DNA of 29,771 nt from Castellaniella sp. UBA6218 (lineage in GTDB: Bacteria > Pseudomonadota > Gammaproteobacteria > Burkholderiales > Burkholderiaceae_B): assembly GCA_002421865.1 (NCBI GenBank), contig DISE01000113.1, forward strand, positions 1 to 29,771, written 5' to 3'. Under the pieces are notes generated by a model. That model searched no databases. It worked only from the letters and a program-made list of their open reading frames with translations, and had not been told where the DNA came from. Below are positions 1 to 7,052 of the stretch, piece by piece (the stretch's first letter is position 1; every line of letters begins with the position of its first letter). A program made the position numbers and the translations under genes.

Positions 1-1
1 C

Positions 2-754
2 GGCGGCCCGGGCGTCGGCCCGGTGGCGGTGCGCGCCCACCTGGCCCCGTACCTGCCCGGCGTGGTGGGCGAGGACGGACGCCTGCCGGCGGGACAGTCC
101 GGCCCGGTGTCGGCCGCGCCCTACGGTTCGGCCAGCATCCTGCCGATCTCGACCCTGTACATCATGATGATGGGGGCGGAAGGCCTGCGCCGCGCCACCC
201 AGGTGGCCATCCTCAACGCCAACTACCTGGCCGCGCGTCTGGCGCCGCATTATCCGATCCTGTACGCCGGGGCCAACGGCCGGGTGGCGCACGAGTGCAT
301 CCTGGACATCCGCCCGATCAAGGATGCCAGCGGCATCGGTGCCGAGGACATCGCCAAGCGCCTGATGGACTACGGATTCCACGCGCCCACCATGAGCTTC
401 CCGGTCGCCGGGACGCTGATGGTCGAGCCGACCGAATCCGAAGGCCTGGAAGAGCTGGACCGTTTCGTGGACGCGATGATCGCCATCCGCCAGGAAATCG
501 CCGCCGTGGAACGCGGCGAGCAGCCGGCCGACGACAACCTGCTGGTCAACGCCCCGCATCCGGCGGCCACGCTGCTGGTGCAGGACTGGACGCACCCGTA
601 CACCCGTGAACAGGCGGCCTTCCCGCTGCCCGGCATGGCGGCGCGCAAGTACTGGCCACCGGTCGCGCGGGTGGATAATGCCTGGGGCGACCGCAACCTC
701 AGCTGCGCCTGCCCGCCGGTGGAATCCTACGCCGCCGAACCCGTCACGGCCTGA
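2..754 (+). CDS. gcvP: Glycine dehydrogenase (decarboxylating), P protein, C-terminal part
   Basis: This is the last ~250 codons of a gene that starts before the window. The P protein of the glycine cleavage system is a PLP enzyme that decarboxylates glycine and passes the aminomethyl group to the lipoyl arm of GcvH. The visible part opens with the glycine-rich segment GGPGVGPVAVRAHLAPYLPG, typical of the C-terminal half of GcvP. It continues with YGSASILPISTLYIMMMG, ANGRVAHECILDIRPIK, the GFHAPTMSFPVAGTLMVEPTESE block and the usual end ARKYWPPVARVDNAWGDRNL. The PLP-binding lysine would lie upstream and is not seen. An in-frame GTG at 23 is internal, because the conserved reading continues to the window edge. 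gcvT and gcvH would be expected just upstream. A strong terminator follows the stop codon. Confidence 0.96.
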   Translation, partial: GGPGVGPVAVRAHLAPYLPGVVGEDGRLPAGQSGPVSAAPYGSASILPISTLYIMMMGAEGLRRATQVAILNANYLAARLAPHYPILYAGANGRVAHECILDIRPIKDASGIGAEDIAKRLMDYGFHAPTMSFPVAGTLMVEPTESEGLEELDRFVDAMIAIRQEIAAVERGEQPADDNLLVNAPHPAATLLVQDWTHPYTREQAAFPLPGMAARKYWPPVARVDNAWGDRNLSCACPPVESYAAEPVTA

Positions 755-766
755 CCACCGTTCCCG

Positions 767-788
767 CCCGGGTCCGGCGAGACCCGGG
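767..788. repeat. Small perfect inverted repeat after gcvP
   Basis: CCCGGGTC (767-774) pairs with GACCCGGG (781-788) across a six-base loop. No T run follows, so it is probably a 3'-end mRNA stem that accompanies the true terminator at 804-845. Confidence 0.4.
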
Positions 789-803
789 CCAACCACCTGC
801 CCC

Positions 804-845
804 ACCCGGCGAGTTCCGCGTTGCACGGACCGCCGGGTTTTTTTT
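804..845 (+). terminator. Intrinsic terminator of gcvP
   Basis: ACCCGGC (804-810) pairs with GCCGGGT (832-838), and TCCG/CGGA can pair inside the loop. The stem runs directly into eight T residues (838-845). It lies 50 bases after the gcvP stop, which fits a Rho-independent terminator for the gcv operon. Confidence 0.85.
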
Positions 846-920
846 ACCGTAGGGCCGCCCTAAGGTAAAAGCACCCCCTTGGGGGGCAGCAAGCAAGCGG
901 AGCTTGCGCGGCGTGGGGGT
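846..920. repeat. Palindromic intergenic element, REP-like
   Basis: The gap between the gcvP terminator and the tautomerase gene holds two back-to-back palindromic units. The first is ACC.TAGGGC / GCCCTA.GGT (846-866) with a one-base centre. The second (871-920) has CCCCC-TT-GGGGG, then CAAGC-GGA-GCTTG, then a closing GTGGGGGT that can pair with the first C run. I recall C-run/G-run elements of this type as dispersed intergenic repeats in Alcaligenaceae genomes; here only one copy is present, so dispersal is not shown. Confidence 0.5.
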
Positions 921-966
921 ATTTCCTATCCTCTTCTTTTCCTCTTTCCGATCCGGAGATCGTCTC

Positions 967-1182
967 ATGCCCTACGTCAACATCAAGATCACCCGCGAAG
1001 GCGCCACCGCCGAGCAGAAGGCCCGCCTGATCGAGGGCACGACCCAATTGCTGGTGGATGTGCTGGGCAAGAATCCCAAGACCACGTTCGTGGTGATCGA
1101 AGAGGTCGACACCGACAACTGGGGGATCGCGGGCGAACCGGTGACGGCGATCCGGGCGCGCGCCAAAGCGTCGGGCGGCTGA
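967..1182 (+). CDS. 4-oxalocrotonate tautomerase family protein (small, 71 aa)
   Basis: This is a small tautomerase-superfamily enzyme. The ATG at 967 is chosen because it puts proline at position 2 (MPYVNIKITREG). After Met removal this proline is the catalytic base Pro1 of the family, which interconverts keto and enol forms of 2-oxo acids. GGAG at 955-958 sits at good distance; longer in-frame starts would bury the proline. About 70 aa is the usual subunit length for hexameric 4-OT. The ending WGIAGEPVTAIRARAKASGG contains the family's conserved tryptophan near Trp50. The real substrate cannot be told; no aromatic-degradation genes are nearby. It converges on folA with 15 bases between stop codons. 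Confidence 0.9.
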   Translation: MPYVNIKITREGATAEQKARLIEGTTQLLVDVLGKNPKTTFVVIEEVDTDNWGIAGEPVTAIRARAKASGG

Positions 1183-1197
1183 GGGCCGCTACCGTGT

Positions 1198-1707
1198 TCA
1201 GGCGGCCTTGGTCCCAGGGACGCGCAGGTACGTGACGAAGTCGTAGGCCAGGCCGTTTTCCGGCGGTTGCGGCAGGCGTTCGGCTTCCCGCCAGTGCCCG
1301 GCGGGCAGCTCCGGAAACCAGGTGTCGCCGGCCAGTTCGGCGTGAATTTCCGTGGCGATCAGCTCATCGGCCAGCGGCAGGGCCTGCTGGAAGATCTGTT
1401 CGCCGCCGATGACGCAGACGAGATCGGCCTGCGCGCAGCTGGCCAGGGCGGATTCCAGGGTGGCGTGGCATTCGGCGCCGGGTGCGACGAAAGCCGGATC
1501 GCGGGTCAGCACCAGGTTGCGCCGGCCGGGCAGAGGGCGCCCCAGGGACAGCCAGGTCTTGCGTCCCATGACGATGGGGTGGCCCAGGGTGCTGCGCTTG
1601 AAGTGCGCCAGGTCGGCGGGCAGGTGCCAGGGCATTCCGCCGTCGAGGCCGATCACACGGGTGTCGGTGTAGGCGACGACCAGACGGATGGAGGGACTGG
1701 ACGGCAT
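1198..1707 (-). CDS. folA: Dihydrofolate reductase
   Basis: Reduces dihydrofolate to tetrahydrofolate with NADPH; this is the trimethoprim target. Family landmarks are in order: RLVVAYTDTRVIGLDGGMPWHLPADLAHFK at the N-terminus (given in segments: GMPWHLPADLAHFK carries the substrate-binding Asp), HPIVMGRKTWLSLG, RPLPGRRNLVLTRD, CVIGGEQIFQQALPLADEL, and GDTWFPELPAGHW. The length of 169 aa is normal. The start at 1707 is preferred over the in-frame ATG at 1731 because GGAG lies about 10 bases upstream of it and the later start matches the family N-terminus. It lies 85 bases downstream of the hxlR-type gene on the same strand and may be partly read from it. folK is about 1.8 kb away. Confidence 0.95.
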   Translation of the reverse strand: MPSSPSIRLVVAYTDTRVIGLDGGMPWHLPADLAHFKRSTLGHPIVMGRKTWLSLGRPLPGRRNLVLTRDPAFVAPGAECHATLESALASCAQADLVCVIGGEQIFQQALPLADELIATEIHAELAGDTWFPELPAGHWREAERLPQPPENGLAYDFVTYLRVPGTKAA

Positions 1708-1792
1708 GGTGGGGGCGCTCCGTGAAGACATGCGCGCCAGTGTAAACCAGGCGATGAACCGCGCGCGCCGGCCGGTCCTGGCGAAAGCGGAG

Positions 1793-2455
1793 TCAATCCG
1801 CGAGGTCCGGCACCCGGAAGCAACCCAGAAAACGGTCCAGCGCGGCCCGCTCGCCTGAAATCCGCGCCAGCCCCGCCGCCACCGCGGTGTCCGGATCCGC
1901 TGCGCCATAGGCCAGATGCAGCAGGGTGGTGGGGGACGTGTCCAGCGTCGCTTCGGCCTCGGGATCCGCCGGCCCTTGCCGGCGCACATCCAGCCGACCG
2001 GAGGCCACCCGGGCTGAAAAAGGCTGATCGTCCAGGACCAGGCGGACCCGGGTGTCCCGTCCGGCGGCGGCGCCGGGCGCGAACAGTGCGCGCATCGACA
2101 GCACCATGGCGTCCACGCCCAGCGGGGCGCCGCGCACGAAACCGGGGGAGCGCACGCCCCAGCGGACCAGTTGCAAGAGGATGGGTTCCAGCTCCCGGCC
2201 CCAGGGGCTCAGATCGTAGGCCATGCCGCCGGGTGGCGGAAGCCTGCGCCGCACGACAATACCGGCCGCTTCGAGTTCGCCCAGCCGTTGGGTGAGCACA
2301 TTGGCGCTGATGCGGCCCAGGCCGGTCCGCAGGTCGGTGAACCGTTTCGGGCCGAGCATCAGTTCGCGCACGATGAGCAGCGACCAGCGCTCGCCGATCA
2401 GGTCCAGGGCGTGGGCGGCGGCGCAGCCGTCGGCATAGCTTCTTTTGGTGCTCAT
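1793..2455 (-). CDS. HxlR-family winged-helix transcriptional regulator
   Basis: The N-terminal ~100 residues are an HxlR wHTH domain: YADGCAAAHALDLIGERW with the conserved cysteine, then LLIVRELMLGPKRFTDLR, NVLTQRLGELEAAGIV and YDLSPWGRELEPIL. The remaining ~100 residues look like the SCP2-type extension found in many HxlR relatives (ATLDTSPTTLLHLAYGAAD). The start is uncertain. ATG 2455 (MSTKRSYADGC) matches the usual N-terminus. ATG 2473 has a plausible AGG ribosome site overlapping the inverted repeat at 2475-2514. The gene diverges from the SnoaL/VOC gene, the arrangement of a regulator that controls its neighbour and itself. The inducer is unknown. Confidence 0.9.
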   Translation of the reverse strand: MSTKRSYADGCAAAHALDLIGERWSLLIVRELMLGPKRFTDLRTGLGRISANVLTQRLGELEAAGIVVRRRLPPPGGMAYDLSPWGRELEPILLQLVRWGVRSPGFVRGAPLGVDAMVLSMRALFAPGAAAGRDTRVRLVLDDQPFSARVASGRLDVRRQGPADPEAEATLDTSPTTLLHLAYGAADPDTAVAAGLARISGERAALDRFLGCFRVPDLAD

Positions 2456-2474
2456 GGGTCGACACTTTATCATG

Positions 2475-2514
2475 TAGTCCTAAAAAACAATTTGTTAGTT
2501 ATTTTTTAGGATTA
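2475..2514. promoter_or_regulatory. Long inverted repeat between divergent genes, probable HxlR operator
   Basis: TAGTCCTAAAAAA (2475-2487) is mirrored by TTTTTTAGGATTA (2502-2514): 12 of 13 positions, with the inner 10 perfect, around a 14-base AT-rich centre. It is strikingly AT-rich in GC-rich DNA. It overlaps the 5' end of the regulator gene and sits just upstream of a TATAGT -10-like hexamer (2523-2528) for the rightward gene. A HxlR-type dimer binding here could repress both directions. No clear -35 is seen. Confidence 0.65.
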
Positions 2515-2606
2515 AAGAATGCTATAGTGCGCCGGATGAAAGCGCTGCCGCCCACGGATCGCGATCCCCGCGGCCGATGGGGGGCCGCGGAAAAGAGGAG
2601 ACGGAA

Positions 2607-3512
2607 ATGGAGCACAAGAAACAGAACGACGATGCGCAGGCCGGCATCCGGCGGTTGCTGGACGATTGGGCCGCGGCCGTGGGCCGGAACGACATGGATG
2701 CGTTGGCGGCCTGCTATGCGCCGGATGTGGTCGCCTACGACGCCATCAAGACGCTGCGTTTCACGGGGCGGGACCGCTATCTCGCACACTGGGAAGAATG
2801 CCTGAGGATGTGCCCGGACAGCGTGCGCTTTACCTTCAGGGACATGGACGTCCAGGCGGCGGACGACCTGGGCTATGCGCACGCGCTGCTGGCCTGCGCG
2901 GCCGGCGGGGACGCGGGCGAGGCCTGGAGCCGCATGACCACGGGATTCCGGCGCGAGGCTGGTCGCTGGGTCATCGTCCACGAGCATTTTTCCTTTCCCT
3001 TCGATCTGAAGTCCGGCAAGGCGCTCATGGGACTGTCGCCCGATGCGGCAGTCGGACCGTCGCCGGTGCCGACCGACATGCACGCGGTGACGCCGCATCT
3101 GGTCTGCCGGGACGCGGCCGGCGCGCTCGATTTCTACCAGCGGGCCTTCGGTGCGACCGGGGCCGTCCGGCTGGACGGCCCGGACGGCAAGTTGATGCAC
3201 GGCTGCCTGTGGATCGGCGATTCCGCCGTGATGCTGATGGAAGAAACGCCCGCCTGCCAGTCCGGCAGTCCCGTCACGCTGGGCGGGACGCCGGTATCCC
3301 TGCATCTGTACGTGGCCGACGCGGACGCGGCGTTCGAACGGGCGGTGCGGGAGGGCGCCACCGCAGTGATGCCGCCGGCCGACATGTTCTGGGGCGACCG
3401 CTATGGCGTGGTCCAGGATCCCTACGGACATCGCTGGTCGATCGCGACCCATGTGCGGGATGTGAGCCCGGAGGACATGCGGGCGGCGATGGCCCGGTTC
3501 GCCGGCGCCTGA
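2607..3512 (+). CDS. SnoaL-like / VOC (PhnB-type glyoxalase fold) fusion protein
   Basis: This 301-aa protein has two domains. Residues ~8-130 form a SnoaL/NTF2-like domain (AGIRRLLDDWAAAVGRNDMD, VVAYDAIKTL, MTTGFRREAGRWVIVHEH). Residues ~155-285 form a VOC domain of the PhnB/YycE kind (VTPHLVCRDAAGALDFYQRA, FWGDRYGVVQDPYGHRWSIA). The start at 2607 has a strong GAGGAG site at 2595-2600. Such proteins often act on small reactive or polyketide-like molecules, but the substrate here cannot be told. It is divergent from the HxlR-type regulator with a shared operator-like repeat. HxlR proteins commonly respond to electrophiles or aldehydes, so a detoxification role is a guess. Confidence 0.85.
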   Translation: MEHKKQNDDAQAGIRRLLDDWAAAVGRNDMDALAACYAPDVVAYDAIKTLRFTGRDRYLAHWEECLRMCPDSVRFTFRDMDVQAADDLGYAHALLACAAGGDAGEAWSRMTTGFRREAGRWVIVHEHFSFPFDLKSGKALMGLSPDAAVGPSPVPTDMHAVTPHLVCRDAAGALDFYQRAFGATGAVRLDGPDGKLMHGCLWIGDSAVMLMEETPACQSGSPVTLGGTPVSLHLYVADADAAFERAVREGATAVMPPADMFWGDRYGVVQDPYGHRWSIATHVRDVSPEDMRAAMARFAGA

Positions 3513-3534
3513 GGCCGGACGGCCGCGTGCGGAC

Positions 3535-4044
3535 CTAGCGGTCCAGGCGCCGGATGGCCTGGTCCGCGCAGCGCGTCAGCAGGTCGTCCAGTCCGCCTTG
3601 GGCCAGCGTCAGGCCGGGCGCCAGATCCATCAGGGGCCGCAGGACGAAGGCGCGTTCGTGCATCCGGGGGTGGGGGACCGTCAGGTCGGGCAGCCCGATG
3701 GAGCGGTCGCCGTACAGCAGCAGGTCCAGATCCAGGGTGCGGGGGGCGTTGCGATAGGGCCGTTCACGGCCATGACGCTGTTCGATGGCCTGCAGGGCCG
3801 TCAGCAGATCCAGCGGTTGCAGCGTGGTATGGAAGCCGGCCACGGCGTTGACGTAGTCCGGTCCTGAAGAGTCCACTGGTGCCGTGCCGTACAGCGGCGA
3901 GAGCCGCAGGGCGGACACACCGGGCACGGCGGCCAGTTCGGCCGCGGCACGGCGCACTGTGGCGGCGGCGTCGCCCAGGTTGGCGCCCAGGCCGACGTAG
4001 ACCGGGACGGGATGCGCGTCTGGGGGCGGGGTGGAGGGACTCAT
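3535..4044 (-). CDS. folK: 2-amino-4-hydroxy-6-hydroxymethyldihydropteridine diphosphokinase
   Basis: HPPK transfers pyrophosphate from ATP to 6-hydroxymethyl-dihydropterin, the step before dihydropteroate synthase in folate synthesis. Motifs: VPVYVGLGANLGD at the N-terminus, SPLYGTAPVDSSGPDYVNAV, then RNAPRTLDLDLLLYGD carrying the magnesium-binding Asp pair, and VPHPRMHERAFVLRPLMDLAP. The length of 169 aa is usual. The chosen ATG (4044) lies 58 bases after pcnB; an upstream in-frame start would overlap pcnB and add non-conserved sequence. No good ribosome site is seen. It is the last gene of the hda - HAD - pcnB - folK operon and converges on the SnoaL/VOC gene. Confidence 0.95.
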   Translation of the reverse strand: MSPSTPPPDAHPVPVYVGLGANLGDAAATVRRAAAELAAVPGVSALRLSPLYGTAPVDSSGPDYVNAVAGFHTTLQPLDLLTALQAIEQRHGRERPYRNAPRTLDLDLLLYGDRSIGLPDLTVPHPRMHERAFVLRPLMDLAPGLTLAQGGLDDLLTRCADQAIRRLDR

Positions 4045-4102
4045 GGGGTTTGGCGCGCCTGCGGTGCATTGCGCCGGGCGCGGGCGGATCGAGGGAAGGC
4101 GT

Positions 4103-5500
4103 TCAGGCGGCGCCGCCTTCCGGCGCATCGGCGGTCTGCGCGGACTGGCCGTCCACGCCCGCGGATGTGCTGCGACGGCGGCGGCGCTTGCGGGTCGTGC
4201 CGGAGCCGGCGCGGCGGGCGCCGGCATGGCCGGCCTGCCAGGTGTCGATCATTTCCGAGCGGCGTTCATCGTTGCTGTCGGACAGGTCCATCCACCACTG
4301 GGCCAGGACGCTGTCGACCTCGCGGGCCTCGGCCCGCAATTGCAGGAAATCCACGGAGGCGCGGAAGCGCGGCTGTTCCATCATGCGCCAGATCGAGCGC
4401 ACCGTGGCGCGTTCGAAGCGGGCCTGCATCAGCCAGATCTCGCGCATGTCGGCCTGGTGGCGGCGCTGGATGGCGAGCTTGTCCATCTGTTCCTCGATCA
4501 CCGAATCGGCGGCCCGGATCAGCGCCTCGTTGCGTTGCACGCCCTGGGCAGTCAGGGCGGTCCAGCGTTTCTGAACCAGCCGCCACAGCAGGGCGGCGAA
4601 CAGGAAGCTGGGGCTGACGGGTTTGCCTGCGCGCACCCGGGCGTCGGTGCGCGACAGGGCGATCTCCACGAAGGCCTCGCCGCCGTCTTCCTCGAAGATG
4701 CGGTCGATCAGCGGGATCAGGCTTTTCATCAGGCCCGAACGGCGCAGTTCGCGCAGGCAATCCATGGCGTGGCCGCAGGTCAGCAGCTTGAGCGTTTCGT
4801 CGAACAGCCGCGAGGCCGGAACGTGCTCGATGAGCGACGCCAGCCGGCTGATCGGGGCCTCGGTGCCCGGGTCGATGCGCGCGCCCAGCTTGGCCTGAAA
4901 ACGCAGCGCCCGCAGCATGCGCACCGGGTCCTCGCGGTAGCGCGTGTCCGGATCGCCGATCATGCGCACCACGCGATTTTTCAGGTCCGCCACGCCCTGG
5001 TGAAAATCGATGACCTCTTCTTTCAGGGGGTCGTAGTACAGGGCGTTGATGGTGAAGTCGCGCCGCGCGGCGTCTTCTTCGTGCGTGCCGAATTCGTTGT
5101 CGCGCAGGATGCGGCCGTGTTCGTCGGTTTCCTGGTTGCCGGAGGATGGCGCACGGAAGGTCGAGGTCTCGATGATTTCCTGGCCGAACACCACGTGCAC
5201 CAGCTGGAAGCGCCGGCCGATGATGCGGGCGCGCCGGAACAGCGGCCGGACCTGGTTGGGCGTGGCGTTGGTGGCGACGTCGAAATCCTTGGGTTCCAGG
5301 CCGACGATCAGGTCGCGCACCGCGCCGCCCACGATGTAGGCGTCGAAGCCGTGCTGGTTCAGGACTTCGCAGACTTTGATGGCGTGCCGTGACACCAGGC
5401 GACGGTCGATGCCGTGCTTGTCGCGCGACAGGCGCACCGGGCCGCTGGGCGGGGTCGCGAACAGGCGCGAGACGAAATTCTTGATGGTCTGCTTGAGCAT
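4103..5500 (-). CDS. pcnB: Poly(A) polymerase I
   Basis: Adds 3' poly(A) tails that mark RNAs for decay and influences plasmid copy number through antisense RNA turnover. It belongs to the class II nucleotidyltransferases shared with CCA-adding enzymes. Evidence: IVGGAVRD (residues ~57-63), KDFDVATNAT with the catalytic Asp pair (~71-80), RRDFTINAL (~146-154), and RYREDPVRMLRA (~187-198) of the head/neck region. The N-terminus and the arginine-rich C-terminal tail (TTRKRRRRRS) are more typical of PcnB than of CCA enzymes. At 465 aa the length is normal. It lies between the HAD phosphatase (39 bases upstream) and folK, all leftward. Confidence 0.95.
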   Translation of the reverse strand: MLKQTIKNFVSRLFATPPSGPVRLSRDKHGIDRRLVSRHAIKVCEVLNQHGFDAYIVGGAVRDLIVGLEPKDFDVATNATPNQVRPLFRRARIIGRRFQLVHVVFGQEIIETSTFRAPSSGNQETDEHGRILRDNEFGTHEEDAARRDFTINALYYDPLKEEVIDFHQGVADLKNRVVRMIGDPDTRYREDPVRMLRALRFQAKLGARIDPGTEAPISRLASLIEHVPASRLFDETLKLLTCGHAMDCLRELRRSGLMKSLIPLIDRIFEEDGGEAFVEIALSRTDARVRAGKPVSPSFLFAALLWRLVQKRWTALTAQGVQRNEALIRAADSVIEEQMDKLAIQRRHQADMREIWLMQARFERATVRSIWRMMEQPRFRASVDFLQLRAEAREVDSVLAQWWMDLSDSNDERRSEMIDTWQAGHAGARRAGSGTTRKRRRRRSTSAGVDGQSAQTADAPEGGAA

Positions 5501-5539
5501 GGCGCGTATTTTAAGGCTTTGTATCGCCGCTGTCCCCGC

Positions 5540-6244
5540 TCAGGATTTCGCGTCCCGCAGGGCGCCGAACAGGTCCAGGACGCGCCAGCCACGGCCGACG
5601 GCGGTTTCACGCAGCGCCGGGCTGGGGTTGGTGGCCACCGGGTGGGTCACCGCCTCGAGCAGGGGCAGGTCGTTCATGGAATCGCTGTAGAACCAGGATT
5701 CGTCGAAATCCTCCAGTTGCCGGCCCTGGTCCCGCAGCCATTCGCGCACGCGCAGGACCTTGCCCGCCTTGAAGCTGGGCGTCCCTTCGATACGGCCGGT
5801 GTAGCCGCCTTGCGCGTCGCGTTGCGGAATGGTGGCGATCAGATGATCGATGCCCAGAGAACGGGCGATGGGGGCGGTGACGAAGGCGTTGGTCGCCGTG
5901 ACGATGGCGCACAGTCCGCCGCGATCCTGATGTTCGGCCACCAGTTCGCGCGCGGGCGGCAGGATGCCCGGCTCGACGACCTCGGCCATGTAGTCCAGGT
6001 GCCAGCGGTCGAGTTCGTCCGGCCGGCCCAGGCGCAGCAGCCCCAGCATGAAGTCGGCGGCCTCCTCGGCGGACAGGGTGCCCTCGTTGTAGCGGCGCAT
6101 CAGATCGTCGTTGCGGCGGCGGGCGGCTTCCGGGTCGCCGGCGCGGCCGGTGCGCGCCAGGAATTCGGCCCATTGGTAGTCGCTGTCGAAAGGCAGCAGG
6201 GTGTGGTCCAGGTCGAACAGGGCCAGGTGGGTCGGCGTGGTCAT
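5540..6244 (-). CDS. HAD-superfamily IB phosphatase (SerB-like)
   Basis: This 234-aa haloacid-dehalogenase phosphohydrolase has motif I LFDLDHTLLPFDSDYQW with the nucleophile and acid Asp pair, an α-helical cap, motif II IVTATNAF, a lysine in FKAGKVLRV for motif III, and motif IV WFYSDSMNDLPLLEAV. It belongs to subfamily IB, resembling phosphoserine phosphatase, but members in this operon position are usually of unproven substrate; histidinol-phosphate or phosphoserine are possibilities. Its ATG overlaps the hda stop codon (ATGA, 6241-6244), so translation is probably coupled to hda. Confidence 0.9.
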   Translation of the reverse strand: MTTPTHLALFDLDHTLLPFDSDYQWAEFLARTGRAGDPEAARRRNDDLMRRYNEGTLSAEEAADFMLGLLRLGRPDELDRWHLDYMAEVVEPGILPPARELVAEHQDRGGLCAIVTATNAFVTAPIARSLGIDHLIATIPQRDAQGGYTGRIEGTPSFKAGKVLRVREWLRDQGRQLEDFDESWFYSDSMNDLPLLEAVTHPVATNPSPALRETAVGRGWRVLDLFGALRDAKS

Positions 6245-6978
6245 GGATTCCTCGGGGGGGCCGGCGCGTCGGCCAGCAGGTCTTTCAGCAGGGGCAGGGT
6301 GATGGGGCGGTGGCGGGCCAGGGAATACTGGTCCAGGCTGTCGATCAGTGTCGTCAGGCGGCCCATGTCGCGGTCGCAGCGGGTCAGTATCCAGTGCAGG
6401 ACTTCGTCGGACAGTTGCAGTCCGCGCTGCCGCGCGCGATCTCGCAGGGCCTGGGCGCGGTCCTCATCGGACAACTGCTCCAGGCGGAACACCAGGTCCC
6501 AGCCCAGGCGGGTGCGCAGGTCTTCGCGCAGCGGCATGGTCAGGGGCGCGCGGTCGCCCGCGGTCAGCAGGGCGAAGGCGCCCGGCGTGCCGGCGGCGGT
6601 GCGCCAGCGGTTGAACAGGGCGAACAGGGCCGCCTGTGCGGCGGGATTCAGGTCGGCGACGTCGTCCACCGCCACCAGGGACAGGGTCTGGTCCTCGTCG
6701 GTGGCCAGGGCGTGCAGCCGCCGCGCCGGAGATCGCGCATCCAGGTAATGGCAGCCCGCGCCCTGCGCTCGGGCGCGCAGCAGGTGGCTGCGCCCCGAGC
6801 CGAACCCGCCCCACAGATACACGGCGCGTCCGGGGCCGAGCAGCCGCACGGATTCCAGCGCGGCCAGGTTCGCGCCGGGCACGAAACCGTCCAGCGACGG
6901 CATCGTGCCCGGCAGGATGTCGAGCAGCAATTGCTGCGCCTGGGGCTGCGCGAAAGGCGGTGTCCGGTCTTGCGTCAT
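6241..6978 (-). CDS. hda: DnaA regulatory inactivator Hda
   Basis: This AAA+ DnaA homologue works with the DNA-loaded β clamp to stimulate ATP hydrolysis by DnaA after initiation (RIDA). It is DnaA-like but short (245 aa) and lacks the DNA-binding domain IV. The N-terminus has a clamp-binding-like sequence QQLLLDI. The Walker A region is YLWGGFGSGRSHLL with Arg in place of the usual Lys, as is common in Hda. VAVDDVADL is Walker B-like. LGWDLVFRLEQLSDEDRAQ carries sensor and arginine-finger elements, and the C-terminal helices read DMGRLTTLIDSLDQYSL. It is first in the leftward operon and divergent from purM with 74 bases between starts. Confidence 0.93.
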   Translation of the reverse strand: MTQDRTPPFAQPQAQQLLLDILPGTMPSLDGFVPGANLAALESVRLLGPGRAVYLWGGFGSGRSHLLRARAQGAGCHYLDARSPARRLHALATDEDQTLSLVAVDDVADLNPAAQAALFALFNRWRTAAGTPGAFALLTAGDRAPLTMPLREDLRTRLGWDLVFRLEQLSDEDRAQALRDRARQRGLQLSDEVLHWILTRCDRDMGRLTTLIDSLDQYSLARHRPITLPLLKDLLADAPAPPRNP

Positions 6979-7052
6979 GCTGAAGGGAAGTTCATCGTAA
7001 AATCAGGCGAATATACAAACTTGCAATTCTTGCACATTCGGCGGTTTTTCTC
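6979..7052. promoter_or_regulatory. Divergent hda / purM promoter region
   Basis: This 74-base, relatively AT-rich gap must drive hda leftward and purM rightward. TATACA (7012-7017) is -10-like on the plus strand, and the overlapping TATATT is -10-like on the minus strand. TGCAA-TTC-TTGCA (7022-7034) is a short inverted repeat. No convincing -35 was found for either gene, so the precise start sites are unknown. Confidence 0.35.

Noticed and set aside
2499..2528. Complete sigma70 promoter for the SnoaL/VOC gene (TTATTT with TATAGT)
   Set aside because: The -10 is fair, but the only -35 at a usable spacing of 18 is poor and lies in the inverted repeat; only the -10-like hexamer is mentioned.
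2607..3512. Two genes joined by a missed stop (SnoaL and VOC)
   Set aside because: The frame is continuous with a normal linker between the domains and no internal ribosome site at the VOC start; this fusion architecture is plausible for these families.
4031..5392. 453-codon plus-strand open frame opposite pcnB
   Set aside because: pcnB is unambiguous on the minus strand; the plus frame shows no family motif.
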